Part shown: positions 51,270 through 60,969 of the stretch, piece by piece
Numbering within the stretch: position 1 is the first letter of the stretch
How the letters are laid out: the number at the start of each line of letters is the position of its first letter
From: Trichomonas vaginalis G3
Taxonomy: Eukaryota; Parabasalia; Trichomonadida; Trichomonadidae
Reading direction: 5' to 3'
NCBI RefSeq assembly: GCF_026262505.1
Contig: NC_067204.1
Coordinates: forward strand, 7,845,797-7,909,796
DNA length: 64,000 nt
Position numbers and translations under genes: made by a program
Notes under the pieces: model-generated
What the model was told of the DNA's origin: nothing
Seen by the model: the letters and a program-made list of their open reading frames with translations, nothing else
Database searches by the model: none

Positions 51270-52100
51270 GAGATATTAATATCATCTTTATATATTTTAT
51301 ATTTAACTATTTTCGTTCTCTTTTGAAGAGATAAACATTTTATACGTTCGAAACAGCGAAAATCGATAATTGATCGTCTTTTGACAAATTATTATTGTAA
51401 TATAAATTACATAACAGTAGTGCTATTTATTGCAAAACGAATATTTAATGAAAAGACATTTTCAAAAAAAAATTAAATATCATCGTTTGCAACTTGTTGC
51501 AGGATGTATTTGATCTTACTTCAGATCGTACAATAATTATATCCGGCTGAAATTACTTTTAATACAAAAATATAGCGACCATGGAGAAATCTTTAAACTA
51601 TTTTGATTAGAATTTGCCATGCATCATGACTGTAAGCAGAATTGCTATATGTAAGAATAACTTTCATTAATTGCGAAGATGAGCTTTCCAAATATTGATA
51701 AATCCCATTTTAATATAGATTTTAAAGTTAAGATTCTAATAATTAGATAGCCAGTGTCATGCTTAGAAAAATGGGAGACTCATATTTGATTCTTCTAGTA
51801 GCGATGATTTGGCTAAATTCAAAAATATGGTCAATAATTAATATATCTTTCGCAACCAACTTTTTCTTCAGAAGACTAAGCTTAATTTTAGATCTACGGT
51901 TGTGGGTAATGATGGCAAGTAAAATGTGAATTCAAGCCAATCAAATTTTTTTGAGACCTCCTGGGATAGATAAGACTAGGCTTTAAAATGATATATAAAT
52001 TTCCGGTGAGAGTTTAGATAACCTTTTATCGTCAAGTTTTTTTCTGATATAAAATCATACGAACGAACTATCTCAATTTTTTAATAATCCCACTGACACA
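51270..52100. other. AT-rich gap, no gene
   Basis: No ORF with coding character and no clear repeat. It ends at the ORP gene promoter. Confidence 0.5.
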
Positions 52101-52107
52101 GATTTAC

Positions 52108-52117
52108 GTCACTTTTA
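52108..52117 (+). promoter_or_regulatory. Initiator-type GTCACTTTTA
   Basis: 3-13 bp before the ORP ATG (52121), matching TCA-Y-(T/A). It implies a very short 5' leader, as is usual in trichomonads. Confidence 0.6.
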
Positions 52118-52120
52118 ACA

Positions 52121-53272
52121 ATGAGTTTAATCTCACGTGGACCAGCTCCAACAGCTGAAACATCTCCAGTTATGGGCGAAGTTTTAGGCAAGCAAATCAA
52201 GAACTGCTCATACGCCGACTGGGAAAGAAAAGTTATCGAATACCCAGATGAAGACTACGCCAAGTACAGAGATCGCGCCATCAACCACAACGGCCCGTAT
52301 GGTGTCTTTCCAATGACAGAGCAAGAGCAGAAGGAAGAACGTGATTACAACTGGGCTATGGTTGCCAAGTTCACAAAGAGCATCTTTACAATGAACTTCA
52401 CACAGTTCAGCTTCCCAGTTTTCTACTCCGAGCCACGCTCATTCCTTGAACGCACAGCCGACCTCTTCACATTCCTTGCCCAGAAGTACATCCCACAGGC
52501 CAATGCTGCAACAGATTCCAACGAGCGCCTCCTCAACATCGCTACTGGTATCGCTGCTGGCTTCCACCTCTACATGGCCTGCAAGAAGCCATGGAACCCA
52601 GTTCTCGGCGAGACATACGTCGGCACATACGAGAATGGTGCTAAGATCTACGGTGAACAGACATCCCACCACCCACCAGTCTCAGACTTCGAAATCATCG
52701 GTCCAAACGACGAATGGTACTGCCACGGCCACTGCAAGTTCACAATTGCCTCTGGCATGCGCGAAGTCGACATCAACCAGACAGGTATCTTCCACCTTAA
52801 GCTCAAGGACGGCACAGAATACCAGTGGGAGTTCCCAATGATCCAGGTTTGGGGTATTGTCTACGGTGACAGAATCATCGGCATCAAGGGCCCAGTTGAG
52901 ATCAAGGAATTCAAGGACGGCAAGGAGACAGGCCTCGTTTGCAAGCTTGATACAAGCTCAAAGAAGAATACAGTTATTACAGCCACAATCACACAGAACG
53001 GCTCCGCTGTTCCAGCCAAGCTCGATGGTGACTACTGCAAGGAGATCAAGCAGGGCGACAAGGTTTTATGGGACATCAAGCAGACAATCGTTAAGCGTCC
53101 ACTGGGCGATGCCAATGAAGATGAACTCCTTCTTTCCGACTGCCGCTTCAGAATCGACCGCTCATTACTCATCCAGAAGAACCTCGACGAAGCTGACAAG
53201 GGCAAGGTCATCATCGAAGAATCTCAGCGCCGTGAAGAGAAGTTGAGAGTTTGCATCCCGGCTCCACAATAA
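52121..53272 (+). CDS. Oxysterol-binding protein-related lipid-transfer protein (short ORP)
   Basis: 383 residues, a bare ORD without PH or FFAT segments. The ORP fingerprint Glu-Gln-x-Ser-His-His-Pro-Pro-x-Ser is at about 183-192; Lys-Pro-Trp-Asn-Pro-x-Leu-Gly-Glu-Thr-Tyr precedes it (about 156-166). Short ORPs move sterol or phosphatidylserine against PI4P between membranes. Strongly C-ending codons, richer in GC than the neighbours, suggest high expression. First gene of the inverted block. Confidence 0.92.
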   Translation: MSLISRGPAPTAETSPVMGEVLGKQIKNCSYADWERKVIEYPDEDYAKYRDRAINHNGPYGVFPMTEQEQKEERDYNWAMVAKFTKSIFTMNFTQFSFPVFYSEPRSFLERTADLFTFLAQKYIPQANAATDSNERLLNIATGIAAGFHLYMACKKPWNPVLGETYVGTYENGAKIYGEQTSHHPPVSDFEIIGPNDEWYCHGHCKFTIASGMREVDINQTGIFHLKLKDGTEYQWEFPMIQVWGIVYGDRIIGIKGPVEIKEFKDGKETGLVCKLDTSSKKNTVITATITQNGSAVPAKLDGDYCKEIKQGDKVLWDIKQTIVKRPLGDANEDELLLSDCRFRIDRSLLIQKNLDEADKGKVIIEESQRREEKLRVCIPAPQ

Positions 53273-53623
53273 GACAGGTATTAAATATTCTCATTTTTAC
53301 CTATATTCAAGAACTTCTTTTTTTTTCATGGATTATTTAATTTTATTTTTTATGAATTTAAATTTATCCATCATTATTGATTGAATGATTATAAAAAGTT
53401 CATTGAGTTAAAAAAGAAGAATTTGAAAAAAAGTGGAATAGATCAATAAATCCAAAGACCAATATTATTGACATTGCAAAGTTATGTCAGAGAAATTAAA
53501 AACTTGAATTGTTTTACAAAATTTCGTGTCGAAAATATAAATAGATATAATAGAATCGAAAATACAATGGCCAATGATCAAGAATAATTTTTATATGGTA
53601 AATATATGGACATGATGGAACAA

Positions 53624-54079
53624 TTATTTTGCTTTTGAGTCATGGATTTTCTTATTTTCCTCTTTAGCCTGCTCAAATGCAGTTTTGAAGTTATAAGCAA
53701 TTTCGGGCAAACCAAAACGAATTGCGAAAAGTTCACGAACTTCGTGTCCGTCAGCAAAGTCGTACGCGGTCCAAATGAACTCTCTGGAGCAATCTTTCTT
53801 TGGAAGTAAATTTCCGAGGTATGGAATTTGATGATTTAAGCATACACGATATGTCTGATTTTGACGCATTAATATACGATATGTACCTGTTTTCTTGGAC
53901 TTGAGAATTTTAACAATTCCTATTCCTCGACCAACCCATTCAATGATTTCTCTTGAATAGCGGAAGAGGATGCATGAATCCTCAAATATGCAGTCCTCTT
54001 CTGTCTCTGCATTCGGTGGAACAACAATGTTCAGGATTTCATCGGGCTGTCCCTCGGCAGTTGAAGATGTAGCACTCAT
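53624..54079 (-). CDS. RANBP1: Ran-binding protein 1
   Basis: 151 residues, one Ran-binding (PH-like) domain from about residue 25 to 140: acidic start Glu-Glu-Asp-Cys, Trp-Val-Gly-Arg-Gly-Ile-Gly, Arg-Ile-Leu-Met-Arg and Trp-Thr-Ala-Tyr-Asp-Phe-Ala-Asp-Gly signatures. It helps RanGAP hydrolyse Ran-GTP and release export complexes in the cytoplasm. The usual C-terminal export segment is short. Confidence 0.88.
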   Translation of the reverse strand: MSATSSTAEGQPDEILNIVVPPNAETEEDCIFEDSCILFRYSREIIEWVGRGIGIVKILKSKKTGTYRILMRQNQTYRVCLNHQIPYLGNLLPKKDCSREFIWTAYDFADGHEVRELFAIRFGLPEIAYNFKTAFEQAKEENKKIHDSKAK

Positions 54080-54635
54080 CTGCAGAATGAACGTTTAGAA
54101 ATTGGTTCAGATCGAGCAACCATGATAAGCAATATGTGGGATTAATCATGTAAATCATAATAAATCTCATTGCTAAATTGAACTCGTAAAATGAGTAGAT
54201 TTCAATCTGCCAAATTATTAATTCTAAGATAACATTGTAAATGTGAAGATTATGAATAAATATCCCATCTGATTAGGAATCCAAATATTTTTGAATTCCA
54301 AATAAAATTTAAAATTTCAGAAATAAATCAAAATTTCGATGAAAATTAGATCAAAATCGAGATTTTGAGGTTTTTTTGGAAATTTTTGTTAATACAAAGT
54401 TATATATATTTATCCATATTAAAATTTCTTCGATCAATTTCACATTTAAAAGCATATTTTTCGATTATTTTTATTTGATTCTTCTTCAAAGTAATGTTTT
54501 ATAAACAGATTCAGTTGAACTATCATAGTTATTTATCAATTTTTTAAATATACATTGATAGCTTTCAATTCTAAAAATATTGGTATTGAATTTATAAAAT
54601 AAATAACGCAAAATATGTTTATTAATCCAATAAAG

Positions 54636-55184
54636 TTATTCTATGTATGTGGCTTTGCATTTGATTGGTTTTTCCGGTGGAACGTATCCATCTTCGATTT
54701 TACCCATGCAAACAGCCATTGCAAGGTCTTCTTTGTGAATTCCTACAGCTTCATATAAGTCAGTTGCTCTTAGAACACCAATGCACATTGTTCCATATCC
54801 GTAACTTGCTGCAGTGAGCATAATTGATTCGCACATGATTCCAGCATCGACATCTGTATATAATGGATTAACCCTATCGTTTTTAACCAAAAGAAAGAGC
54901 ACAGGAGCATCACAAGTAAAAACATTTTTGTATCCTTCATGTTTTCTTTCTTCCATATGCTCTTTTGTACCTTTCTTTAATGTATTAAGACCAACTTCAC
55001 CTATTTTATCCAATACCTCTTTGTTTGTAATAACGAGAAGGTCAATACTTTGACGATTACATGCAGTTGGGGATTTTAGAGCTGCATTTACAATAGCTTC
55101 AAGGTGCTCTTTTGGACATACCCAATTTTGATCATAATGCCTAATAGTTCTTCTTCTTTCTATACATTCAAACACGCTTGTCAT
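54636..55184 (-). CDS. Nitroreductase-family flavoprotein
   Basis: 182 residues, typical length. Arg-Arg-Arg-Thr-Ile-Arg (about 10-15) and Ser-Pro-Thr-Ala-Cys-Asn-Arg-Gln near 40 are FMN-contact motifs, and Gly-Tyr-Gly-Thr-Met-Cys-Ile-Gly near 130 closes the fold. It reduces quinones and nitro compounds with NAD(P)H. In trichomonads such enzymes are linked to metronidazole activation. No initiator motif is evident within 40 bp. Cytosolic by appearance. Confidence 0.9.
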   Translation of the reverse strand: MTSVFECIERRRTIRHYDQNWVCPKEHLEAIVNAALKSPTACNRQSIDLLVITNKEVLDKIGEVGLNTLKKGTKEHMEERKHEGYKNVFTCDAPVLFLLVKNDRVNPLYTDVDAGIMCESIMLTAASYGYGTMCIGVLRATDLYEAVGIHKEDLAMAVCMGKIEDGYVPPEKPIKCKATYIE

Positions 55185-55198
55185 AATTTTATGAAATT

Positions 55199-55580
55199 TT
55201 GATCAATTTTTCTCCTCACTTTCAATGTATTTCGGAAGATAACAGCAAAATGGAACAACAACTGGATAAACAAAATCCCCATATAACCAAGAAAAACCCA
55301 AAGAAAATTACTAGAAAAAGCTGTGAACTTCATAACATGAAAGCTAGCATATGTGAATTCATTAATAATCTTTCCATATCAAAAGTCACACATGATTCAA
55401 GGATGATCGTGCTATTACCATGCTTCTCGAAGAAGAATTTTGGAAAATTCATTCAAATATGTTATATCAGCTGACAATGGATATATAATGGTCAAACTTA
55501 GTATATTCAGTTATTCTTAGTATATTAAATTAAGAGAAAAGGGCACAAAATGATGAATCAAGTAGAAGTTTGATGGAATA
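55199..55580. other. Intergenic, doubtful ORF
   Basis: An ORF at 55250-55474 (Lys/Asn/Gln-rich, 75 codons) has no motif and weak coding character. Otherwise nothing recognised. Confidence 0.4.
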
Positions 55581-55590
55581 AAAAGTGACA
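55581..55590 (+). promoter_or_regulatory. AAAAAGTGAC motif before the ASCC1-like gene
   Basis: 33-43 bp upstream of ATG 55624. Same element as at other genes but in the reverse orientation relative to transcription. Confidence 0.45.
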
Positions 55591-55623
55591 TCTCCAAAAT
55601 TTTAGGAGAGAGAAAAAAAGTTG

Positions 55624-56628
55624 ATGGCGTATAGAATGTTTGAGTGTCCTGGAGCCCCAGATCATGTTCTTCTCAAGACAGAGAATGGCATGATGTTTAG
55701 ATTACACGGCAATTGTGTACAGGAAAATACAGATGCTTTTGCTGAAAAAACAGCATCAAAAGATGTAAAAGGATCAGTCGAATTTCCAACAGTATTACGT
55801 GACCAACTTCTTGGTCCGAAGAAAGTACATCTTAATGAACTTCGCAAGTCAACAGGCTGCAGAATTGTTGTTTCTGATTGCCAAAACACCAATGTTTTCG
55901 TTATCTCTTCAAATTCACAGACAAAATTAGATGAAGCAATCACAGTTATTCGTGCACATATTGATAGTGTCATTGCTGCTCAACCATATACTCATTATGT
56001 TTGCATTCCAACAGTTGAGAATGCAACTTTCTGCAATTCAGTACGCGATTTCCTCGGACGAGTTCACAACATTTGCAAATTATCTCCAGATGCTTTCGAT
56101 AACGTTTACAGACTGAATGTTTTGTTATGTTCTCTTCGCCTTCTTGACGAAGAGTCAATTTCAAAAGCAGCAGATGTTATGAAGAAAGCAGTTAAAAGCT
56201 ACGATTGGACAGTTGAATTTACTTCCGAAATTCAAGGTGTCAATTCTTACGGCCAAACAGACGAAGGACCTAAGAGTTACGTTGCCCAATTCCGTGGTTC
56301 AAACGTATCGTTGAATATGAAGGATTTACAAGCAGTTCTTGTTGAAGATTTCCGTAATGCAGGAATAGACGTAATTGACGTTCCACAATCGCTTAATATT
56401 ACACTTATAAAGAAGGCATGGGCTGTTGGCAACGGCTGGGCCCTTCCTTCCATTGCTGAACTTGGTGCAGATACAAAACTTACTCCAGCTCCAATTACAT
56501 CGGTCGCTCTTTGCCAGCGCTATGCAACAAAGCAGCAGCAGTTTTATTTCGTTATTTCTTCATATAAACTCGGACCACATGAAGTTGAAGAAGAAGAGAA
56601 ACAAGAGAAAGAGGCAGCTGATGAATAA
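55624..56628 (+). CDS. ASCC1-like protein: KH domain plus degenerate 2H phosphoesterase domain
   Basis: 334 residues. An N-terminal KH domain (about 50-120) with Gly-Pro-Lys-Lys-Val-His-Leu-x-Glu-Leu is followed by an AKAP7/2H-phosphoesterase-like domain (about 125-315) starting Thr-His-Tyr-Val-Cys-Ile-Pro. In active 2H enzymes two His-x-(Thr/Ser) motifs are needed; here the equivalent places read Leu-Asn-Val-Leu (about 166) and Leu-Asn-Ile-Thr (about 259), so the histidines appear replaced by Asn. Order and size match ASCC1, a partner of the ASCC3 helicase in alkylation repair and ribosome rescue. The acidic tail is unique. Confidence 0.72.
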   Translation: MAYRMFECPGAPDHVLLKTENGMMFRLHGNCVQENTDAFAEKTASKDVKGSVEFPTVLRDQLLGPKKVHLNELRKSTGCRIVVSDCQNTNVFVISSNSQTKLDEAITVIRAHIDSVIAAQPYTHYVCIPTVENATFCNSVRDFLGRVHNICKLSPDAFDNVYRLNVLLCSLRLLDEESISKAADVMKKAVKSYDWTVEFTSEIQGVNSYGQTDEGPKSYVAQFRGSNVSLNMKDLQAVLVEDFRNAGIDVIDVPQSLNITLIKKAWAVGNGWALPSIAELGADTKLTPAPITSVALCQRYATKQQQFYFVISSYKLGPHEVEEEEKQEKEAADE

Positions 56629-57256
56629 ATACTTGTTGTTTATACAAATTATTAATTCGATATACGTTTTTATTTCTCTTTTTATTTCTTCATTTTTTAT
56701 TTGTCCATCTTTCATTAAAAATTAATGTTGAACGATGCCGTAAATGAAATGAGTATCTTCCTTTATAAACTTTTCAATGTGATTCTAAAATAATTCAGAT
56801 TCATTTTTAAATCTATTGTTTATAAAGAAGACAATCAGTTAAAGAACAAGGTGGTGATCAATAACTTAAATTAAATTGATTCTTTATGATCTGAATTTTC
56901 CGATGAAATTTGATTTCACAATAAAATTATGCATAAAATAAACTTGATAGTTCAAACAATCACAACAAAGATACTCTAAATGACCGAAAATAATTCTGAA
57001 TTTATCAAAATTCATGAAAAATCTCCTGGATGGCAAAATGTCAGACATGACAAAAATGACAATTGGCGATCCAACCAAAAAAGTTCAACATTATTTAATC
57101 ATATAATAATTATATAATCCGATTCATTTATAACAAAAGTCACTTTTCATTTCACTTTGTATCTGCCGTCTTTTATTGTTGACAACTGATGATCAATTGA
57201 TTCTAATAAAAATAATTTTTGAAAAAATCAGATACGAATGTCAAATGAGAAAAAAA

Positions 57257-58834
57257 GGTACATTCACTAGGCGATAACAGTAAAATGGGATGAAAATAGG
57301 ATAAATAGCATCCCTATATAGTGCCTAACAATATTTATACGGGCCAAAAAAATTTGGCTAGAGATTTGGCGAGTTATAAAACTTAGAAAATTGAGAGGGA
57401 TTTTTATTTTTGAATTTTTTTTGGAAAGTTAAAATTGCGATTAAAAATCGATTTCCAGGAGAACTAAGCATCTCATCATATATTTAAATCAATAAAAATA
57501 TTAAATAATAGTTGAATAGTATAACAACGTGAAATTATGGCTGAATCTACAGAAAAAATGAACATATTTGACATTTTTGAAAATTCATACGTTAGATGGT
57601 GACAGACTCATAAACTATACTTTAGCTAAGATTGATATATGGTTTCAACAACACATGGTTAAAATCGTAAAAATATTTTAGATTTCAAAAAGATATATAT
57701 GGTAATATAATGGAACAAAGTCAACAAATAGCATGTTAAATATGTTATAATTAACTTTTTATTAGATCCAATAGTAGATATCGAATGGTTTCCAGCTTTA
57801 TGGTTAAATATTTTCTTTTCGAGCTTCTCTTTAACTGTTGTATTAAGGTTGTAAATTTTTGATGCTAGAAACTATGGAATCTTCTTTGCTGCTGCATTTT
57901 TCTTGAGAGTTCTTGCAATTTCGAATAGATCTGCGCATTGTATGAAATGGAGGCTTTAAAATATCTTGAAAACAGAATAGGACTGCTTTTCCAAAGGAAT
58001 GCTTACTTGTAAATCAGAGAGTTTCAAAATTGACAGCAAGATTATCATCATAACTTTCGAGTTTGCTGCGAAAAAGGAAGACAAGTAATTAACAAATCAT
58101 TTACTGTTGTTCATCAAAAGAAGAAAACTTTGATAACAACTAATGATGATAAAATCAAGCTATCTTTTAATATTTTAAATTGATAAGACATTCAAAATAT
58201 TTGAATGGTTTAAAATATTTTCTTTTAATTTCTATAAGATATTATCATGATTATATAATAAAATTTAAATTTTTATTCAAAAAGGCAATATTTCAAACTT
58301 TTAATTTCAAAAATCTTAATTCTGCAATAAGTGTATTTAATTGTAGCAAATTTAATGATCCTTCGTCATGCTTAGCAATTTGGAACTCATAAATTAATGA
58401 TTTCTTCAAGTAAAATTCTGCATTATTTCAAAAGTCAATAATTCTCTAGTAACTTTTCTTCAAACCCTAACCATTATATTATATGTATAATGGAGAATAA
58501 TTGCAAAGAAAGATAGCCGAATTTACTGGGTAGTTCTTGTGATGCGAAATAATTGCAAATTAACACCTAGTTTTAACAGCATCAATCTCTTTTTGCTCTC
58601 ATTTAAATGCATTCGCACACTTTAATTTTGAAATATAAGAGTTTTGGAAATTATCAAATTTATCTGCTCAAATACTATAGATCTTCATAAGTGTTAATAG
58701 AATCATTAGCCTTACATATAGTGTTTAATATAATGATGCACATTATACTGGGATTCATTCTTTATTCATCTAGTTATTATAAGATTTACAACCCCATGAA
58801 AATTTAAAATTTTGTCAAAAATAGTGAATGTACC
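57257..58834. mobile_element. MULE-like non-autonomous transposon, family B copy 2
   Basis: 1,578 bp, inverted relative to 47071-48645 and nearly identical, with GGTACATTCACTA termini intact at both ends. The 9-bp flanks (57248-57256 and 58835-58843) do not match, unlike copy 1, which suggests one side was rearranged after insertion. Same 70-codon ORF (58180-58392). The stretch 56630-57256 before it holds no gene. Confidence 0.8.
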
Positions 58835-58844
58835 TTTCCGCTTT

Positions 58845-59225
58845 TTTATAAATTGAGACTGACATCTCTAAAATCTTCTAAAAAATCCAAATATCTAATA
58901 AAATCATATCATTAAAATTCCTCTCAATTTTAAATTTTTTTATAAATTGAGACTTAGATCTCTAATATCTTCTAAAAATCCATATCTCACAAAAAAACTA
59001 AGTTTTATTTTCACATTCAATTTCCCCAAAAAAATCTTTTTACATAACAGCAAGGCAGAAATTTGAAACGAAGTTTCAAATTTCTCAAGCTTGCATTCTG
59101 GGCACGTAAGTGCCCAGAATGCTAAAAGGCGCGTAGCGCCGTCGCTGAAAATCAAATTTATTATAATTATTATTTTATTATAAATCGACCTATTATAACA
59201 TACTGGTGCAATACGTCAATTTATT
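58845..59225 (-). repeat. Triple-hairpin repeat, copy 2 (inverted)
   Basis: Reverse complement of 50195-50600 with the three hairpins retained perfectly (about 59070-59145) although the AT-rich sequence around them has drifted. It sits against the family B transposon on one side and the split gene on the other. Confidence 0.85.
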
Positions 59226-59257
59226 TCACCTCTAAATCCAAAAAACTTCAAATGAGA

Positions 59258-59413
59258 TCACATTACAGTCTTGTTGCGAATTAATTCGAAAGCTTTTTTA
59301 CTGCCAAGCTTTTTCAAATCAGTACTTGTCTTCACGCCAACTTCGTTTAATTTCTTGGCAATTGTTTCCCCTATATTTGGCATTAATTTTAACTCGGCTT
59401 CCTCTTCACTCAT
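59258..59413 (-). pseudogene. 5' half of a split TfoX-C-like gene
   Basis: 51 residues from ATG 59413 to TGA 59258-59260. Leu-Met-Pro-Asn-Ile-Gly-Glu-Thr-x-Ala-Lys-Lys-Leu-Asn and Leu-Lys-Lys-Leu-Gly-Ser-Lys-Lys-Ala-Phe are the N-terminal half of a TfoX C-terminal domain. It stops where the domain should continue with the Ala-Cys-Leu-x-Met-Leu-Tyr-Ala-Leu-Glu-Gly part, which is found at 51128 on the other strand. A truncated product could still be made. Confidence 0.75.
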
Positions 59414-59841
59414 TTTCAAAAAATATGTTGACAAAAAGATCATGATTTCCTTTATAGAGATAATGTTCTAACTTCAAAATAGCGAATTTTAATTTCGAAA
59501 ATTATTGATTTAAATACCAAAAGTTTACTGATAAATGAATATTGTAGTCATGTTAATAAGTGCATGGTTTGTCTATTGGCTTCTATTAGGTTGTCTGATA
59601 TTGGCTTTTGTTTTATCTGAATATATAATCATATAAAATCATATGATACAGACCATTAATTTGTATTAAATAACTATTTAATACCCATATAACAAACAAT
59701 GTCCCAAAATTAGTAATAATGAATCCATTTGACTTCTAAATCATTAAAAATAAATCCATCCAAATGAAAAATATATTAAACTATGTAATTAATATAAGTA
59801 TATCAAACATTTATTTACATATAACATTTCTATTAAACAGA

Positions 59842-60189
59842 TTAATTAAATTGGGCAATCTTTGAGCGGATTGCATCGGGTTGGCATCCATTTACGAATG
59901 CTACTTCCATAAAATCGTTATTTGTGACTGATTTTAATAATTTGATATGTGGAACGGAGACAATTTGATAATGGTCTGATATATCTTCGTTTTTGTCTAT
60001 GTCTATTCTGATTACTTCTACGTCTGGATGCTCTTTTGCAATTTCTGAGAGATGTGGTAATAATCGTTTTGAAGGGATAGCCCAATTCGCGAAGAAATCA
60101 ACAACGAATAGTTTGTGTGATTGCTGGACAAGGGCCTTTAATTCTTCGAATGTTCCTTTGAACGTTTTAACAGCTGGGTCTTCCTTCAT
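59842..60189 (-). CDS. Thioredoxin-fold protein lacking both active-site cysteines
   Basis: 115 residues from ATG 60189 (a longer ORF to 60324 adds an unlikely extension). Thioredoxin fold pattern: Val-Val-Asp-Phe-Phe-Ala-Asn-Trp before the active site, which reads Trp-Ala-Ile-Pro-Ser-Lys where thioredoxins have WCGPCK, and the cis-proline in Val-Ser-Val-Pro-His (about 82). Ile-Asp-Ile-Asp-Lys-Asn-Glu is as expected. Without both Cys it cannot do dithiol exchange and may be a chaperone-like or structural relative. Confidence 0.85.
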   Translation of the reverse strand: MKEDPAVKTFKGTFEELKALVQQSHKLFVVDFFANWAIPSKRLLPHLSEIAKEHPDVEVIRIDIDKNEDISDHYQIVSVPHIKLLKSVTNNDFMEVAFVNGCQPDAIRSKIAQFN

Positions 60190-60700
60190 ATAAAGAAATG
60201 ATTGAATAAATGGATAATTCAAATTTAGATATTGAACTTTGTCAGGCCAAAAAGTGAAATATATAATAATATCATATAGATAATGAAATTTATGACTTGA
60301 TACATTTCCCGGTAAGGTATTCAATGTGACTTTATCGTCTCATTGTATTATCTTTCCAATTTTTTACTATCTACTTCATTGTCTTTGCAATAGATAGTTC
60401 AATTCGTTTAATGCGATTTCAGAAAAATCCTAAAAAATGAATCCGTAGGATATTGAATTGACCCTCAAAATTTTGAGTTCTTCGTTTACCGATAGAAAAA
60501 ATCAAATTCGTTTTTTTACTTGCAATACATTAATTCTATCATATATGAGTATCATTTCTTTTCCCAACCAATTTTTACTCACATTTCAACATAATCGTTT
60601 TTCATATATTTAATGTAATTCATATTAAGCTCTTTTTATCAAGTAAGCACATAAATTTTCAATTTGATTGAAATATATTTTACGGTGTAATATTTCAATT

Positions 60701-60964
60701 TCATTCTATCACTGATAGTTCAAAAATTCTGGTAGATAACATGTTCCATTCATCCGCAAATTTGTCCCATAAATTCAGACATTCGCTTTGAATTTCATTT
60801 TGAATATAAATTATTGCGAAAGCAATATTGATAAACGTATAGAATTCAAGAATTGTTGCTAATACTTTTGCTGACTTCGGCCAATCAATACAAAATTGTA
60901 GAATTATTTTTTCCCCGAACGACCAAAATGATAAAACAGTATTCTCTAATCTATTTAATATCAA
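60701..60964 (-). CDS. Hypothetical 87-residue ORF, doubtful
   Basis: Contains Trp, Cys and an aromatic hydrophobic middle that could be a membrane segment. No motif, no clear promoter. Could be a remnant or chance ORF. Confidence 0.25.
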   Translation of the reverse strand: MILNRLENTVLSFWSFGEKIILQFCIDWPKSAKVLATILEFYTFINIAFAIIYIQNEIQSECLNLWDKFADEWNMLSTRIFELSVIE

Positions 60965-60969
60965 ATGTA

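Noticed and set aside
52446-53246. Ser/Thr-rich plus-strand ORFs in the ORP gene
   Set aside because: Shadow frames of a C-ending, highly biased coding sequence.
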